Positions 43,656 through 44,007 of a DNA stretch of 44,007 nucleotides are shown in pieces. This DNA comes from Pseudomonadota bacterium (GTDB lineage Bacteria; Pseudomonadota; Gammaproteobacteria; CALCKW01), in contig JBCCUP010000034.1 in assembly GCA_039196715.1 (NCBI GenBank), forward strand, positions 1 through 44,007. Direction: 5' to 3'. A program made the position numbers and the translations under genes. The notes under the pieces are model-generated. The model made no database searches, was not told the origin of the DNA, and saw only the letters and a list, made by a program, of their open reading frames with translations. The number at the start of each line of letters is the position of its first letter. Within the stretch, counting starts at the first letter, position 1.

Positions 43656-44007
43656 CAGCCTGCGTTGCCGGTTGATCGGAGCCGGGGGGTTCTGGAGGTA
43701 GCTTGATTGGACTTCGAGATTGTGAGGACCCGGAAGGATGGATTCGCAAACGCTAAGGCGTTTGCTCACCCTTCGGGCGGCCTGCGGCCGTCTCAACTGG
43801 CGTTGCCAGTTGATCGAACCTGAGGAGGTTCTGGACCGACCGGGTGTGCCATTGGAAAAGCCACCCGTTGGGTGGCGGGTCGTCTTGTCTGGTGCACCCT
43901 CTGCCCGGAAGAATAGATTTGCAAACGCTAGGGCGTTTGCTCACCCTGCGGGCGGCCTTTGGCCGTCTCAACTGGCGTTGCCAGTTGATCGAACCTGAGG
44001 AGGTTCG
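43656..44007. repeat. Hairpin-rich tandem repeat, period 175 bp, continuing off the right edge
   Basis: Two copies of a block of about 95 bp occur at 43741-43837 and 43916-44007 (offset exactly 175 bp, about five differences). A diverged partial copy lies at about 43661-43700. Each block holds four successive perfect hairpins. In the first copy they are GCAAACGC/GCGTTTGC (43746-43765), CGGCC/GGCCG (43778-43790), CAACTGGC/GCCAGTTG (43794-43812) and GAACCT/AGGTTC (43816-43831). The spacer adds CCACCC/GGGTGG (43861-43875). Differences between copies fall in loops or between hairpins, while stems are unchanged. No protein-coding gene is supported here. It may be a REP/MITE-like element, a structured RNA or an attachment-type array. 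Confidence 0.8.

Noticed and set aside
43741-44007. CRISPR array at the right end, given the Cas6 gene upstream
   Set aside because: Repeats are about 95 bp with a 175-bp period and contain four hairpins each; CRISPR repeats are usually 23-47 bp with unique spacers of similar size. The regions flanking the Cas6-RT gene also show no array.

Overview
The window looks like a high-GC gammaproteobacterial chromosome segment. The best evidence is the minus-strand block gyrA-serC-pheA-tyrA-aroA-cmk, a classical gammaproteobacterial order, together with ubiG-mupP, efp-epmA, psd and prmB. No rRNA, tRNA, integrase or transposase was recognised. The genus cannot be named from the sequence alone.

Layout. 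1-7398 (minus): DNA gyrase A followed by serine/aromatic amino-acid genes in a tightly overlapping operon; cmk runs off the left edge. 8015-13490 (plus): a LysR regulator, then a two-subunit NAD-dependent formate dehydrogenase with a fused NuoE/NuoF-type beta subunit and a NuoG-like W/Mo alpha subunit, behind a good sigma70-like promoter carrying inverted repeats. 13599-13680: palindrome/direct-repeat cluster between convergent operons. 13781-18939 (minus): a branched-chain amino-acid type (HAAT) ABC importer with an extra 32-residue membrane peptide at its end and a strong hairpin after the binding-protein gene. 19366-22707 (minus): a sensor kinase and an NtrC-like regulator that lacks the GAFTGA loop. 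23158-24818 (minus): an AtuA-like/DUF4387 pair. 24966-26958 (plus): ubiG, a mupP-like phosphatase broken by one amber codon, and a LysE-type exporter. 26978-29416 (minus): a small membrane peptide, a family 2 glycosyltransferase and a PseB/CapD-like sugar-nucleotide enzyme. 29580-31265 (plus): yciK and a frameshifted MipA/OmpV outer-membrane protein. 31268-35701: prmB, an SCO-like protein, psd, then efp-epmA with a coupled HExxH protein. 35851-37800: a degenerate REC-PAS-EAL-like protein. 37991-39670: a Cas6 fused to the remains of a reverse transcriptase. 39667-43520: a DinB/MDMPI-type protein, a quinone-oxidoreductase-like enzyme and two transporters. 43656-44007: a gene-free, hairpin-rich tandem repeat continuing off the right edge.

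Working together. The formate dehydrogenase would feed NADH from formate oxidation and is probably controlled by the adjacent LysR protein. The kinase/regulator pair probably controls the neighbouring ABC importer, whose promoter region carries a twin direct repeat. The efp-epmA-HExxH set points to EF-P lysine modification.

Most unusual items: the orphan Cas6-RT remnant with no cas1, effector genes or CRISPR array in view; the PheA protein whose prephenate dehydratase signature residues are replaced; two apparently broken envelope genes within 5 kb (mupP, mipA); and the tandem multi-hairpin repeat at the right end.
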